Of a stretch of DNA of 64,000 nt, positions 1 to 8,792 are shown one piece after another. This DNA is from Phycisphaeraceae bacterium (lineage in GTDB: Bacteria; Planctomycetota; Phycisphaerae; Phycisphaerales; UBA1924): contig JAHBXE010000013.1 of the NCBI GenBank assembly GCA_019636625.1, positions 43,390 to 107,389 on the forward strand, given 5' to 3'. A model generated the notes under the pieces. It searched no databases, was not told the DNA's origin, and saw only the letters and a list, made by a program, of their open reading frames with translations. The translations under genes and the position numbers were made by a program. Positions within the stretch are counted from its first letter, which is position 1; each line of letters opens with the position of its first letter.

Positions 1-87
1 AGCGGGTGCCCATCGTTCCGCCGCGCGATGTTTCGGTCGGCAACAAGCAGCGCCCTTCGCACGGGCGGAGTGTAAACTTGCCTGCCC

Positions 88-160
88 GGGCGGGTAGCTC
101 AACGGCTAGAGCATTCGCCTTACACGCGAAGGGTTCGGGGTTCGAATCCCCGCCTGCCCA
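88..160 (+). tRNA. tRNA-Val (anticodon TAC)
   Basis: The cloverleaf folds fully. Acceptor GGGCGGG pairs with CCTGCCC with one G-U pair, the D stem is GCTC/GAGC, the anticodon stem TTCGC/GCGAA encloses loop CTTACAC (anticodon TAC at 121-123), and the T stem CGGGG/CCCCG flanks TTCGAAT. It is 73 nt long and CCA is not encoded. It lies 34 bp upstream of waaA on the same strand; the gap holds imperfect tandem copies of gagtgctga. Confidence 0.97.
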
Positions 161-194
161 TTGGGAGTGCTGAGTGCTCAGGACTGAGTGCTGA

Positions 195-1436
195 GTGAAT
201 CTACTGGACGTTGTCTATGTGGTGGTCGGGGGGGTGACGGCGCCGTGGTGGGCCCGGAAGCAGCGCTGCGACTGGGGGGAGCGGTTTGGGAAGATTGGGG
301 CGGTGGGGGACCGGGCGGGAATGAAGCGGGTGCTCATCCACGCGGTCTCGGTGGGGGAAGTCAATGCGCTGCGGGAGATGATCCCCCTGCTCGTGCGGCG
401 GGTGCACGTCATCCTCAGCGTGGGCACGGACACGGGCATCAAGCGCGCGAGGGAACTCTTCGGCCATTCGTGCGATGTGGTCCGGTATCCCCTGGACGCC
501 TCGTGGGCCGTGCGGCGGTTTCTTGATCGCACACGCCCGGATGCGGTAGCGCTCGTCGAACTCGAACTGTGGCCCAACTTCGTGAGGGCCTGCCGGAAGC
601 GGGGCATCCCCGTGTGCATCATCAACGGCCGACTGAGCGAGCGGTCGTTCAACGGGTACCGCAAACTCCGATGGGCGCTCAAGGGCGTGTTCGGTTCGCT
701 GGCCTTCGCCGCGGTGCAGGATGAGGCGTACGCGGTCAGGTTCCGGGCCATGGGCGTCCCGCCCGACAAAGTGATGGTGACCGGCTCGATGAAGTGGGAT
801 GCGGCGCGGATCGAGGACCAAGTCGCCGGCGCGGATAGCCTGGCCGCGGACCTCGGCATCGCGCGCGGGGCCGGCTCGCCCCCGCTGATCGTCGCGGGCA
901 GCACGGGGCCTGAAGAAGAATCGCTCCTGGTAGCCGCTGTTGAGGCGACGGAAAGGGAGATCGGGCCTCTTCAGTTGCTCTGCGCCCCGCGCAAGCCCGA
1001 ACGATTCGACGAGGCTGCCGCGGCGATGCCGGGCTGTGTCCGTCGGAGCGAGGGGAGAACGGGAAGCGCAACGCGTCGGTTTCTGCTCGACACGATCGGG
1101 GAGTTGAGGAAGGCCTACGCCCTTGCGGATGTCGTGGTCGTCGGGCGCAGTTTCGGGGACCTCTTCGGGTCCGATCCGATCGAGCCCATAGCCCTCGGCA
1201 AGCCGACCATCATCGGCCCGGCTGTCAAAGACTTTGCCACGATCGTGGAGGTGTTTGAAAGGGGCGGGGGGATCGTGCGGTCGACCCGGGAGAGCCTTGG
1301 GGCTGACCTGAAGGGCCTGCTCATGGATGAGGGGAGGCGAAAGTGTGTCGCGGAAGCAGGGCGGGAATGCATCCGGCGCGAGCAGGGTGCCAGCCAGAAG
1401 CATGCGGAGAGGGTGCTGGGCTTGACTCACGCATGA
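195..1436 (+). CDS. waaA: 3-deoxy-D-manno-octulosonic acid (Kdo) transferase
   Basis: 413 aa, the normal size for WaaA/KdtA (GT30). The enzyme transfers Kdo from CMP-Kdo to the lipid A precursor at the cytoplasmic face of the inner membrane. The short hydrophobic N-terminus (residues 3-18) fits the usual membrane anchor. The family signature VSVGEVNAL carries the catalytic Glu near residue 55, followed by the VELELWPNF block near residue 125 and INGRLSERS. The C-terminal half has the GT-B nucleotide-sugar motifs (VAGSTGPEEE, GRSFGDLFGSDPIEPIALGKP). The start is GTG at 195; no better ATG exists upstream. The gene implies a Kdo-containing outer membrane. It is a single gene with no lipid A neighbours. 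Confidence 0.95.
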   Translation: MNLLDVVYVVVGGVTAPWWARKQRCDWGERFGKIGAVGDRAGMKRVLIHAVSVGEVNALREMIPLLVRRVHVILSVGTDTGIKRARELFGHSCDVVRYPLDASWAVRRFLDRTRPDAVALVELELWPNFVRACRKRGIPVCIINGRLSERSFNGYRKLRWALKGVFGSLAFAAVQDEAYAVRFRAMGVPPDKVMVTGSMKWDAARIEDQVAGADSLAADLGIARGAGSPPLIVAGSTGPEEESLLVAAVEATEREIGPLQLLCAPRKPERFDEAAAAMPGCVRRSEGRTGSATRRFLLDTIGELRKAYALADVVVVGRSFGDLFGSDPIEPIALGKPTIIGPAVKDFATIVEVFERGGGIVRSTRESLGADLKGLLMDEGRRKCVAEAGRECIRREQGASQKHAERVLGLTHA

Positions 1437-1475
1437 GCTCTGCGGTAGGCTGTTGACACCCAAGGGAGTGTTGAC

Positions 1476-2873
1476 ATGAAAACGTGCATCAGCGGAAGAG
1501 GTGTGCCCCTTGCGTTCGCTCTCATGGCCGGCGCTGCCCACGGACAGTGCTGGCAGCCGGTATGGTCGAGCGAGTTCGCCACCATGTCACAGGGGCTCGC
1601 GAACGGCCCGATGACGCTCGCCGTGTTTGACGCCGACGGGCCGGGACCGGAGGCCCCGGCGCTCTTTGTTGGAGGCTCCTTCACCTCCGCCGGGGGCCAA
1701 CCTATCGCCAGGCTGGCCAAGCGTTACCGAGGTCAGTGGTCCAGCGTGGGAACGTTCAACGGGAACGGAGTCAGAGGCCTTGGGGTCCACGACTTTGACG
1801 GGGATGGACCGGAGCCGCCGGAACTTGTCGCGGTTGGGGACTTTACAACGATCAACGGCGAGGCGATCCGAGGTGTGGCCCGGTGGAACGGGGTTGAGTG
1901 GAAGTCCATCGGGGCGGGATTGAGCGTCTTGCCCGGCGGGACTTCAACGGTGGTGAGTTGGGATCACGACGGCCTTGCTTCCACGCCCCGCCGGCTCGTG
2001 ATCAGCGGCGGGTTTGAGAGTCCGTCACCGGGATGGACGGCATCGATCATGATGTGGGATGGAGCGGCGTGGACCGAGATTCCGGGCTCGGCACTGGCGA
2101 TCGCGGTGTACGACGAGGACGGGGATGGACCGCAGCCGGAGCGCCTTTTCCAGGCGGTGGATTGGATTCCGGGTCTGTACCGATGGGTTAACGGCGGTAG
2201 GGAGGTCGTGGGAGACGGGCTGCGGAGCGCCCTGCACACGTGCGTCGCGCTTCGGGTGATCGACGAGGACGGCCCCGGACCGGCGCGGCCGGTGCTTTAT
2301 GCGGGTGGGTACTTCACGATGGCTGGGCAGGTGTCGGCGATTGGCGTGGCAAGGTGGAACGGGCAGGAATGGTCGTCGGTCGGGGGCGGCATCGGCGCGC
2401 AGGTGGAGGACATCATCGCCGTGGACTTCACGCAGGGGCAGGGAGCCCCAACGATCTTCGCGACGGGCTGGGGGAACGGGATCAGCGGTGTGTGGCAATA
2501 CAACCGCAACGGCGCGGCGTGGGATCTTGTGGGATCGTCTCAAGCGTCGTACGGGATCACGGTGTACCACCGGTTGGCGTCAGTGCCGGACGGCTTGAAC
2601 GGACGGCCGACGGTGTATTACCTTTCACCCACGCTGCGGTTCATCAACGGGCTGCCGAGCGTGAACATTGGTCGCCTCATGTGCACGTGCCGAGCCAACT
2701 GCGATGAGTCAACCGCCCCTCCGTACCTGACGGCCAACGATTTCCAGTGCTTCGTGAAAAAGTTCGCATCGGGTCATCCGTATGCGAACTGCGATGGAAG
2801 CACGGGGAGCCCCGTCCTGACGGCGAACGACTTCCAGTGCTTCCTGAACGCGTACGCGTCGGGGTGTGAGTGA
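1476..2873 (+). CDS. Secreted beta-repeat protein with C-terminal GC-type dockerin anchor
   Basis: 465 aa. A Sec signal peptide (residues 1 to about 23, ending AAHGQ) leads a chain of about six repeats of roughly 50 residues with the pattern D-x-D-G-P-G-P-E ... L-F-V-G-G-x-F ... A-R-W-N-G-x-x-W, which suggests a beta-propeller-like fold. The last 55 residues hold two copies of the GC-type dockerin motif (LTANDFQCF ... ASG ... NC/GC), the cysteine-bearing tail common in Phycisphaerales exported proteins and probably a surface or sorting signal. The ATG at 1476 follows aagggag. The specific function is unknown; the domain order supports a surface protein. It stands alone between waaA and the convergent tricorn gene. 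Confidence 0.85.
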   Translation: MKTCISGRGVPLAFALMAGAAHGQCWQPVWSSEFATMSQGLANGPMTLAVFDADGPGPEAPALFVGGSFTSAGGQPIARLAKRYRGQWSSVGTFNGNGVRGLGVHDFDGDGPEPPELVAVGDFTTINGEAIRGVARWNGVEWKSIGAGLSVLPGGTSTVVSWDHDGLASTPRRLVISGGFESPSPGWTASIMMWDGAAWTEIPGSALAIAVYDEDGDGPQPERLFQAVDWIPGLYRWVNGGREVVGDGLRSALHTCVALRVIDEDGPGPARPVLYAGGYFTMAGQVSAIGVARWNGQEWSSVGGGIGAQVEDIIAVDFTQGQGAPTIFATGWGNGISGVWQYNRNGAAWDLVGSSQASYGITVYHRLASVPDGLNGRPTVYYLSPTLRFINGLPSVNIGRLMCTCRANCDESTAPPYLTANDFQCFVKKFASGHPYANCDGSTGSPVLTANDFQCFLNAYASGCE

Positions 2874-2937
2874 GGGTCTATCGAGATTTCACTTCAACAC
2901 CGTTCTGTTCCGACGGGGGTTGGGGGGGATGGGCGGG

Positions 2938-5900
2938 TCACGGTTCCCGGGCGCGCGTTAGCAGTTCCTTCACCGCCGCCTCAAGTTGCGGGTCCTTGCC
3001 GGCGACCTCGTCGTCCGGTGTGATGGACACGATGATGTCCGGGACGGCGCCGTTGTTCTCCATGTCGGTGCCGTCGGGAAGGTACCAGCCACGGAAGGGG
3101 GTGCGGATGGTGGTGCCGTCGATGAGGCCGGCCGAGCCGGTGGAGATGACGGCGCCGAAGGTGGGGACGCCGACGAGCTTGCCGCGCTTGGTGGTCTTGA
3201 TGGCGTGGGAGAAGATCTCGGCGTTGGAGAAGCTGTTCTGGTTGCAAAGGACAGTGATCTCGCGGTTGTAGCCGTAGATCAGCCGTCGGTCGCGGGGGTA
3301 GGCGTCCTTGGCGACCTTGGTGGGATCGACGCCGCGATCGGCTGTATAGGCGTGGCGGGGGGCCGTCAGCGAAGAGAGAAGGATGTCAGCTGTGGACCCG
3401 CCGCCGTTGTCGCGGACGTCGATGATGAGGCCGAGTTTGCCGTCGGCGGCGGCGAAAAGGTCGCGTTCGAAGTCGCGGACGGAGGCCATGTCCATGGCCC
3501 GGATGTGGAGGTAGCCGAGCTTGCCGCCGGAGAGTTCATGGACCCGGGCGCGGTTGCGGGCAACTTCGTCGCGGTAACGATCGGCGGAGTCCGCTCCGGA
3601 GGACTGCGGAACGATGAGCACGAGGCGGGTATCGCCCGCCGCGGAGCGGACCTGGAGCAGGGTTTCCTGCCCGGAGGTGCCGGCCATGGCCGCGGCGAGG
3701 TCCGTGGAGGGCGGGGCGTCGGCGGAAGGGGCGAGGGAGGCACCGTTGACGGCCGTGAGGACATCGCCCGGATTGAGGCGGGAGGTGCGTCGCTCGGCGG
3801 GGCCACCGGGGATGGTGCGAGTGATGGCGAAGCCGCCGGGGGCGGGCTTGAAGTCGATGCCGAGGTAGCCGACGGGCTGGCCCTGGCCGCTGTTGTCACG
3901 TCCACCGGAGATGCCGAGGTGGGATCCGTTGAGCTCTCCGAGCAAGTTGAGGAAGACTCGATTGAACTCCTGGTCGGTACGGGTGCGAACGGCGAGGTCG
4001 AGGTAGCGGTTGGTGAGGGCCTTCCAGTCGAGGCCCTTGAGCGTGTAGTGGTAGAAGCCGTTGCCGATGATGCGGGCGGCCTCGAGGAACTTCTGGCGTT
4101 GCTGCGCGGCGATATCGATGACGACCGGAGCGTCGATCGCGAGGCGTTCCGTCTCTCCGCCCGCTGGACGACCGAGGTAGGCCTCGCCGCCGGAGGGGCG
4201 GGGGGCATCCTCGGATGCGGGGCCGGCGGGCCGTGCGCCGCCAGAGATGAAGAGGATCCGATCGCCGGCGAGGTTCACGGTGATGTTGGAGGCGCTGCCG
4301 GCGAAAGCAGTCTTCTTGTCGCCGTTCTTGTAGTCCACCGAAATGAGTTGCGAGCCACCCTCGCTTGAGGTGGTGTACATCACGCGCTCTCCGCCCGGCG
4401 TGATCTGGAGGGAGCCGACACCAGCGTCGGAGGTGAGACGGCGGATGCGGAGATAGGCATCTTCGGTATCGAAGGTCAGGACCTCGGGTTTGGCTTCCTT
4501 CTTTGGCTCTTCCTTGGCGGGTTCATCCTTCTTCTCCTCGGCTTTGTCCTCGGCGGGGCGGGCGCGGTCGGCGCCGCCGGCGGGGGAGGTCGGGGCCGCG
4601 AGGGCGCCGAGGGGCCGGCGGCGCTTGGCCTTGTCGGCAGCATCCTTGAAGTAATCCGCCAGTTCGTAGGGACGCAGGCCCTCGAGTTTCTGGTCCAGGT
4701 ACAGCATGTAGACGTCGTGGTCACCATTGGAGCGGCCGTTTCGCTCCGAGGCGAAGTAGAGCACCTTGCCGTCGGCGGAGAGCCGAGGGGAGCGGTCGGT
4801 GTCCGGGTGGCGGGTCAGGTTGATGGGCCGGGCCTTGTCCCCCTCCGCGCCGGTGTCCATGAGCCAGATGTCGGAGTTGTAGTGCACATCCTGCACGGCG
4901 TAGACAATGTGGCGCGAGTCCGAGGCCCACTGGACATCGGGTTCGTTCCACGAGGGAAGGACGACGCGTTCGGACTTGATGGATGGAATCGCCGCGTGGT
5001 CGTTGCCGGTCAGCTCGATGTCCATGAGCACCAGGTCGCCGCGATGGCGGGTGACGAGCAGTTTCTTGCCGTCGGGTGAGGGAAGAGGGTTGACCTGATC
5101 CTCGGCGGCGATGGAGAGAGGGGCGATGTTGAAGGTGATGGATTCAGACCAGCGCTTGCCCCAGTCGGTCTTCTTCTCGCGTGAGGGGCGGGGCTCCGGC
5201 TTCTTGTCAGCGCCTTCAGCGGCTTTGGCCTCATCGGGTTTGGTGTCCTCCGGCTTGGGCTCCTCGGGCTTGGCGTCTGCCGGCTTGGCCGCGGCGGTCT
5301 CGGGCTTCGCCTTTCCATCGTTGGCGAGGTCCTCACGCGTAAGGGCGACCGTAGCGGCGTAGATTCCGTAGACCCCCGTGTCGTCGGAGGCGAAGAGGAG
5401 GACCCGGCCATCGGGCGTCCATGCGAGGTCCCGGGCGCGGAAGGAGTTGTTGGTGACGCGGCGGGTGGGGCGGTCCTTGTCGGTGCTGCGGACGAACACC
5501 TGCCCACGGGCGATGACGGCCAGCGTCTTTCCATCGGGGCTGAGAGCGGCGTCGGAGACCTGGCGGGCGAGGTTGGTCCGCTGGAAGTCGAGGTTGGGGG
5601 CGTCGGGATTGGCGACGATGGTGATGGGGCGTGGGGCCGCGCCGGGGGTCTTGAGATCGACGGTGTAGAGCGTGTCCCAGACCGTAAAGACGCCGTTCCA
5701 CCCGCCCGGGGAAACGTTGAAGTCGCGAACGCCATGGCCGATGGAGGCTTGACCGGGTTCGGGCTTGAAGTTGGTGACTTGGGTCAGCGCGGCGCGGTCG
5801 GCGTCGGTGCCGCCGGCTCGGAGTCGCCAGATGTTGTTCTGGCCGGAGCGGGAGGACACGAACACGGTGGAGCCGTCGGGGAGGAAGAAGGGATCGGCAT

Positions 5901-6618
5901 CGTTGTGAGCATCGCTGGTAAGGCGTCGAAAGGTTCCGGCGCCGAGATCCAGCGTGTAGACATCGCTGGAGGCCTCGCCGACGTAGATGGGTCGGGTGGA
6001 ATCAAAACGGTTGCGGTAGAAAGCGAGCGACCGGCCATCTGCGGATGGGCGGGGAGCGGCGCCGAACGCATCAGAAAGTCGGACCATCGGCCCATCGCCG
6101 GAGACGGGAGCGGCGTACATGCGCGTGCCGCGGAAGATGGACGGATCGAGAGCGCCGTGGAAGTACACGAACTTGCCGTCGGCGGAGAAGCCGGAAAGGG
6201 TCTGGGCGCGATCGGAAATGGTCGCGCGGCGGATGGGACCGGCGGCGACGATGGCGCCGTCGGCGGCCTTGGCGATGGGCAGGAGGTAGATGTTTCGCGG
6301 GCCGTCGCGTTCGGACTCGAAGGCGAGGAGGGAGCCGTCCGGGCTGAAGGCGGAGCGGGCCTCATCGGCGGGGTGGCTGGTCAGACGCTGGGCAACACCG
6401 CCAGCGGCCGGAATGGTCCACAGGTCCCCGCCCGCGGCGAAGACGATCACGGAGCCGTCCGGGCTGATGCTGGGGTACTGCACCATGGAGATGGTGGGGG
6501 CCTTCTGCACGCTCATCGCGGGCGGAGGCGGAGGAGGCACGGGGGGTTGTGCCTGCCTCGACCGTGTCGAGCCGCAAGCGGTGAGGAGCATGAGGGCAAG
6601 GATCAGTGATCGTGTGGG
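2938..6618 (-). CDS. Tricorn-type protease (S41 family), lipoprotein
   Basis: About 1226 aa from the preferred start; the frame stays open to 6675. Tricorn peptidases degrade oligopeptides. The ATG at 6618 places a lipobox (LLTAC) about 20 residues in, so the protein should be an exported lipoprotein, unlike archaeal cytoplasmic tricorn. Order: an N-terminal WD40/TolB-like six-bladed propeller (repeated FSPDGSLLAF-type motifs), a Lys/Glu/Pro-rich linker, a second propeller, another K/E/P-rich linker, a C1 helical segment with the catalytic Ser-His pair (NGSHLG, encoded near 3920), a PDZ domain (YLGIDF ... GDVLTAVNG), and an S41 core whose nucleophile lies in NSFSNAEIF (near 3225). Both low-complexity linkers are longer than in Thermoplasma tricorn. 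Confidence 0.93.
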   Translation of the reverse strand, partial: PTRSLILALMLLTACGSTRSRQAQPPVPPPPPPAMSVQKAPTISMVQYPSISPDGSVIVFAAGGDLWTIPAAGGVAQRLTSHPADEARSAFSPDGSLLAFESERDGPRNIYLLPIAKAADGAIVAAGPIRRATISDRAQTLSGFSADGKFVYFHGALDPSIFRGTRMYAAPVSGDGPMVRLSDAFGAAPRPSADGRSLAFYRNRFDSTRPIYVGEASSDVYTLDLGAGTFRRLTSDAHNDADPFFLPDGSTVFVSSRSGQNNIWRLRAGGTDADRAALTQVTNFKPEPGQASIGHGVRDFNVSPGGWNGVFTVWDTLYTVDLKTPGAAPRPITIVANPDAPNLDFQRTNLARQVSDAALSPDGKTLAVIARGQVFVRSTDKDRPTRRVTNNSFRARDLAWTPDGRVLLFASDDTGVYGIYAATVALTREDLANDGKAKPETAAAKPADAKPEEPKPEDTKPDEAKAAEGADKKPEPRPSREKKTDWGKRWSESITFNIAPLSIAAEDQVNPLPSPDGKKLLVTRHRGDLVLMDIELTGNDHAAIPSIKSERVVLPSWNEPDVQWASDSRHIVYAVQDVHYNSDIWLMDTGAEGDKARPINLTRHPDTDRSPRLSADGKVLYFASERNGRSNGDHDVYMLYLDQKLEGLRPYELADYFKDAADKAKRRRPLGALAAPTSPAGGADRARPAEDKAEEKKDEPAKEEPKKEAKPEVLTFDTEDAYLRIRRLTSDAGVGSLQITPGGERVMYTTSSEGGSQLISVDYKNGDKKTAFAGSASNITVNLAGDRILFISGGARPAGPASEDAPRPSGGEAYLGRPAGGETERLAIDAPVVIDIAAQQRQKFLEAARIIGNGFYHYTLKGLDWKALTNRYLDLAVRTRTDQEFNRVFLNLLGELNGSHLGISGGRDNSGQGQPVGYLGIDFKPAPGGFAITRTIPGGPAERRTSRLNPGDVLTAVNGASLAPSADAPPSTDLAAAMAGTSGQETLLQVRSAAGDTRLVLIVPQSSGADSADRYRDEVARNRARVHELSGGKLGYLHIRAMDMASVRDFERDLFAAADGKLGLIIDVRDNGGGSTADILLSSLTAPRHAYTADRGVDPTKVAKDAYPRDRRLIYGYNREITVLCNQNSFSNAEIFSHAIKTTKRGKLVGVPTFGAVISTGSAGLIDGTTIRTPFRGWYLPDGTDMENNGAVPDIIVSITPDDEVAGKDPQLEAAVKELLTRAREP

Positions 6619-6807
6619 CATGATGAGCATCCGGTGAAAGAACGTTCGATCGGACGGGCAGCGTAGCAGGATCATCGGGGAAAGGGCAATCCGGCATCGG
6701 CGGAGGACCGGCTCAGCGTGCGGACAGGGACCGGAAGTGTTCGGCGGAGTTGGGCAGGTGTCCTATCATTGCGTTCGCGCCCGGCGGGAGACCGCCGCGG
6801 CTCGGGC

Positions 6808-6845
6808 GAGGGTGTAGCTCAGCGGTAGAGCAGCGGCCTTTTAAG
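6808..6845 (+). repeat. attL: 5' fragment of tRNA-Lys (TTT)
   Basis: This 38-nt stretch matches the 5' half of the complete tRNA-Lys at 50573-50610 with one mismatch (T6813 versus C50578, acceptor position 6). It covers the 5' acceptor strand, D arm and the anticodon stem-loop through TTTTAAG. After 6845 the sequence no longer forms a tRNA: no 3' anticodon strand, T arm or 3' acceptor strand follows. Direct orientation, the integrase beside the other copy, and matching flanking repeats identify it as the left attachment site. The variant base would still pair as U-G in the acceptor stem, so this is plausibly the original chromosomal 5' half. Confidence 0.88.
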
Positions 6846-6967
6846 GCGTCTCGGCCCAATGACCGGAAACCCGAAACTTCTGCGGAAACCTCCAAGTTCT
6901 TTGGGATTCGGGGGCACTTTCGGCGAGAGACCCAATAGCCGAAACATTCCGTTTGTGCGCGGTTGCA

Positions 6968-6987
6968 GGTGTCAGATTGGGTGTCAG
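6968..6987 (+). repeat. Left paired arm-type repeats GGTGTCAG
   Basis: Two copies of GGTGTCAG start 12 bp apart (6968 and 6980), 123 bp inside attL. An identical pair with the same period lies inside attR. A related GGTGTCAC occurs at 7041-7048. Position and duplication at both ends fit integrase arm-binding sites; no binding data exist. Confidence 0.6.
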
Positions 6988-7044
6988 GTGAACCGCGATC
7001 GTGCGGCCTGGCCCACGCGTCCAAGGCGGACATTCCCGCGGGTG

Positions 7045-8679
7045 TCACGCATCAAGTTTGTTTCGATGTTGCCTGACGGCCTTCGCAATGTGAAGTAGGA
7101 ACTCTCCGACATCGCGGAACTCTATGGGGTCCATCGCAGCCGCGATTTGCCATGCCTGGTGCTTGGTCCATCCGTTGACCTCTTTGGTCGGTTTGCTGAA
7201 GTGCTCGGGCCCCAACGCGTGCTCGCCAATGACAGCCTTGCACGCGGCCTCGGTGAGGTAGTTCTCTGTGGCCTGGAGGCTGGTGGCGTGGGCATGGATG
7301 TCCATGCTCAGGCAAAGGTCCAAAAACGCTTTACGATTCCCTTCAATTTTTCCTTCCGCGATTGCCTCGCTGTCGATGAGGCACCATACCCGGGAGCAAA
7401 GGCGCTTCACGCCCGCAAGCTGAGCCGCCGCGTTTTCTAGATTCTGGATGGTGGTGTTGCCTCCCATGTGAACGCAAACGACTTCGCCGGCAATACCCAA
7501 CTTTTGAAGCAGGACTTGGATTGTGCGCAAGTCCGTTGGGCCCTCGACCAGCAGGACCTGCCGGCTCGCCGCATCCCCATAACTTGAATAGCTCAAAGCA
7601 CCCAGCAGCGCGGGCAGGTCGTGGGTTTCGGCAATGGTCGTCACCTTCGACCATGGCCGACCTGAGGTTGACTTGTTCCCGCGTTGCCGGGTCACCGAAT
7701 AGACCCGATCCGCGGCGTTCATCGCCAGGCCGAGGCTGTGGGTCGAGAATACGAGCCCCAAGGCGGCGTGCCTCTGAAGCTCTTTCAGGAACCTGAACTG
7801 CAGCGTGGGATGCAGGCTGAACTCCGGCTCATCGATCATGATGACACTGGGCCTTGTTGTTGCGGCGGTATACAACGCGCAAAAGACTTGTGAGAGACCA
7901 GTTCCGATCTCGTCGGATCGAAACTGTCCTTCCTTGGGTATGCGGAACTGCATCCCGGTGGCCTGTCCGATCGTCGGAACAGGATGCAGACTGGCGAAGC
8001 CAAACAGAGAGGCGAGCGATTCCTCGATGTCCTGCGCGAGCGCGTTCTTTCGCTTGTCCAGCCCGTTCTGAACGTTGTCCCACTCGGCCGTCAGTTGATC
8101 ACCTATAGGCGCGTCGAAAGCAGTGCCGCCCCCGCGCAGAGCGAAGCGAGCAGACGGGATGTAAGCTACGTTCGCGAGGACCCGCAGCGCATCCATGATG
8201 GGCTTCGCATCGCCGGTTATGGTGCCAGGAACGTTGTGGACATAGGACTTGTCCTGGTCATCGACGAAGAACAACGTTCCGGAGCCGTCGGCCCACTTGG
8301 CCCTCCAGGCGAAGTCTGGCGACATGGTGAGATTGAGCAGCGTGGGGTAAGGCTTCAATGAATCTCGAGTGGCACCGTGATTCGAAACGGATATCGACAG
8401 TTTCAGCTCGCTGGCGCCGCCATTGAACAGCGTCTCCCCTGGATTCCGAACCTCGGCACCGAAGCCAAGCCCGTTGGGATTCTTGAGCAGAGCGTTCAGG
8501 TTTCGGGGTACCACCAGAGATTGAAGAACCGGCCTTACATCATGAAGGAGCCGCATGGCCGCTGACTTGCCGGCATTGTTCTCACCGACAAATGCCGTCA
8601 CTCCCGACCCCAACTCGAAATCTGCCGGCGGATGAACGGGAAAGCAGCGGTACCCCGATACCGAGAGCTTGATGAGCAT
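7045..8679 (-). CDS. OLD-family ATPase with TOPRIM nuclease domain
   Basis: 544 aa. An N-terminal ABC-type ATPase has Walker A GENNAGKS (residues 32-39), a signature-like GTGLSQV (259-265), Walker B with catalytic Glu (MIDEPEFSLHP, 281-291) and switch histidine FSTHS (311-315). It is followed by a TOPRIM domain (LLVEGPTD 376-383, acidic CLIDSE 433-438). This is the overcoming-lysogenization-defect architecture: ATP-regulated, metal-dependent DNA cleavage, widely used in anti-phage defence (Gabija GajA is a relative). No UvrD-like GajB partner is adjacent. Instead it is divergent from a 1293-aa gene over a 113-bp shared upstream region. The start ATG at 8679 gives the normal OLD N-terminus (MLIKLSVSGYRCF). 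It is the first gene inside attL. Confidence 0.9.
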   Translation of the reverse strand: MLIKLSVSGYRCFPVHPPADFELGSGVTAFVGENNAGKSAAMRLLHDVRPVLQSLVVPRNLNALLKNPNGLGFGAEVRNPGETLFNGGASELKLSISVSNHGATRDSLKPYPTLLNLTMSPDFAWRAKWADGSGTLFFVDDQDKSYVHNVPGTITGDAKPIMDALRVLANVAYIPSARFALRGGGTAFDAPIGDQLTAEWDNVQNGLDKRKNALAQDIEESLASLFGFASLHPVPTIGQATGMQFRIPKEGQFRSDEIGTGLSQVFCALYTAATTRPSVIMIDEPEFSLHPTLQFRFLKELQRHAALGLVFSTHSLGLAMNAADRVYSVTRQRGNKSTSGRPWSKVTTIAETHDLPALLGALSYSSYGDAASRQVLLVEGPTDLRTIQVLLQKLGIAGEVVCVHMGGNTTIQNLENAAAQLAGVKRLCSRVWCLIDSEAIAEGKIEGNRKAFLDLCLSMDIHAHATSLQATENYLTEAACKAVIGEHALGPEHFSKPTKEVNGWTKHQAWQIAAAMDPIEFRDVGEFLLHIAKAVRQHRNKLDA

Positions 8680-8792
8680 GTGACATTGTTGCAGGGCAGT
8701 TCGGCGTGCGGCGGCTGTCGCGACACTTGATCGTCGACCGACACGGATGCGGTCAGCGTCTGTCAGATCGGAAACATGGGTATTCTGTTGGA

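Noticed and set aside
161..194. Tandem gagtgctga-like repeats after tRNA-Val
   Set aside because: Only about three imperfect units; no array, stem or coding consequence seen. Not a CRISPR or iteron set.
201..1541. 446-codon minus-strand frame opposite waaA
   Set aside because: Shadow of waaA with compositionally biased translation and no motifs.
6808..6880. A second complete tRNA-Lys at the left border
   Set aside because: After the anticodon loop the 3' anticodon strand, T arm and acceptor partner are missing; only the 5' half is present.
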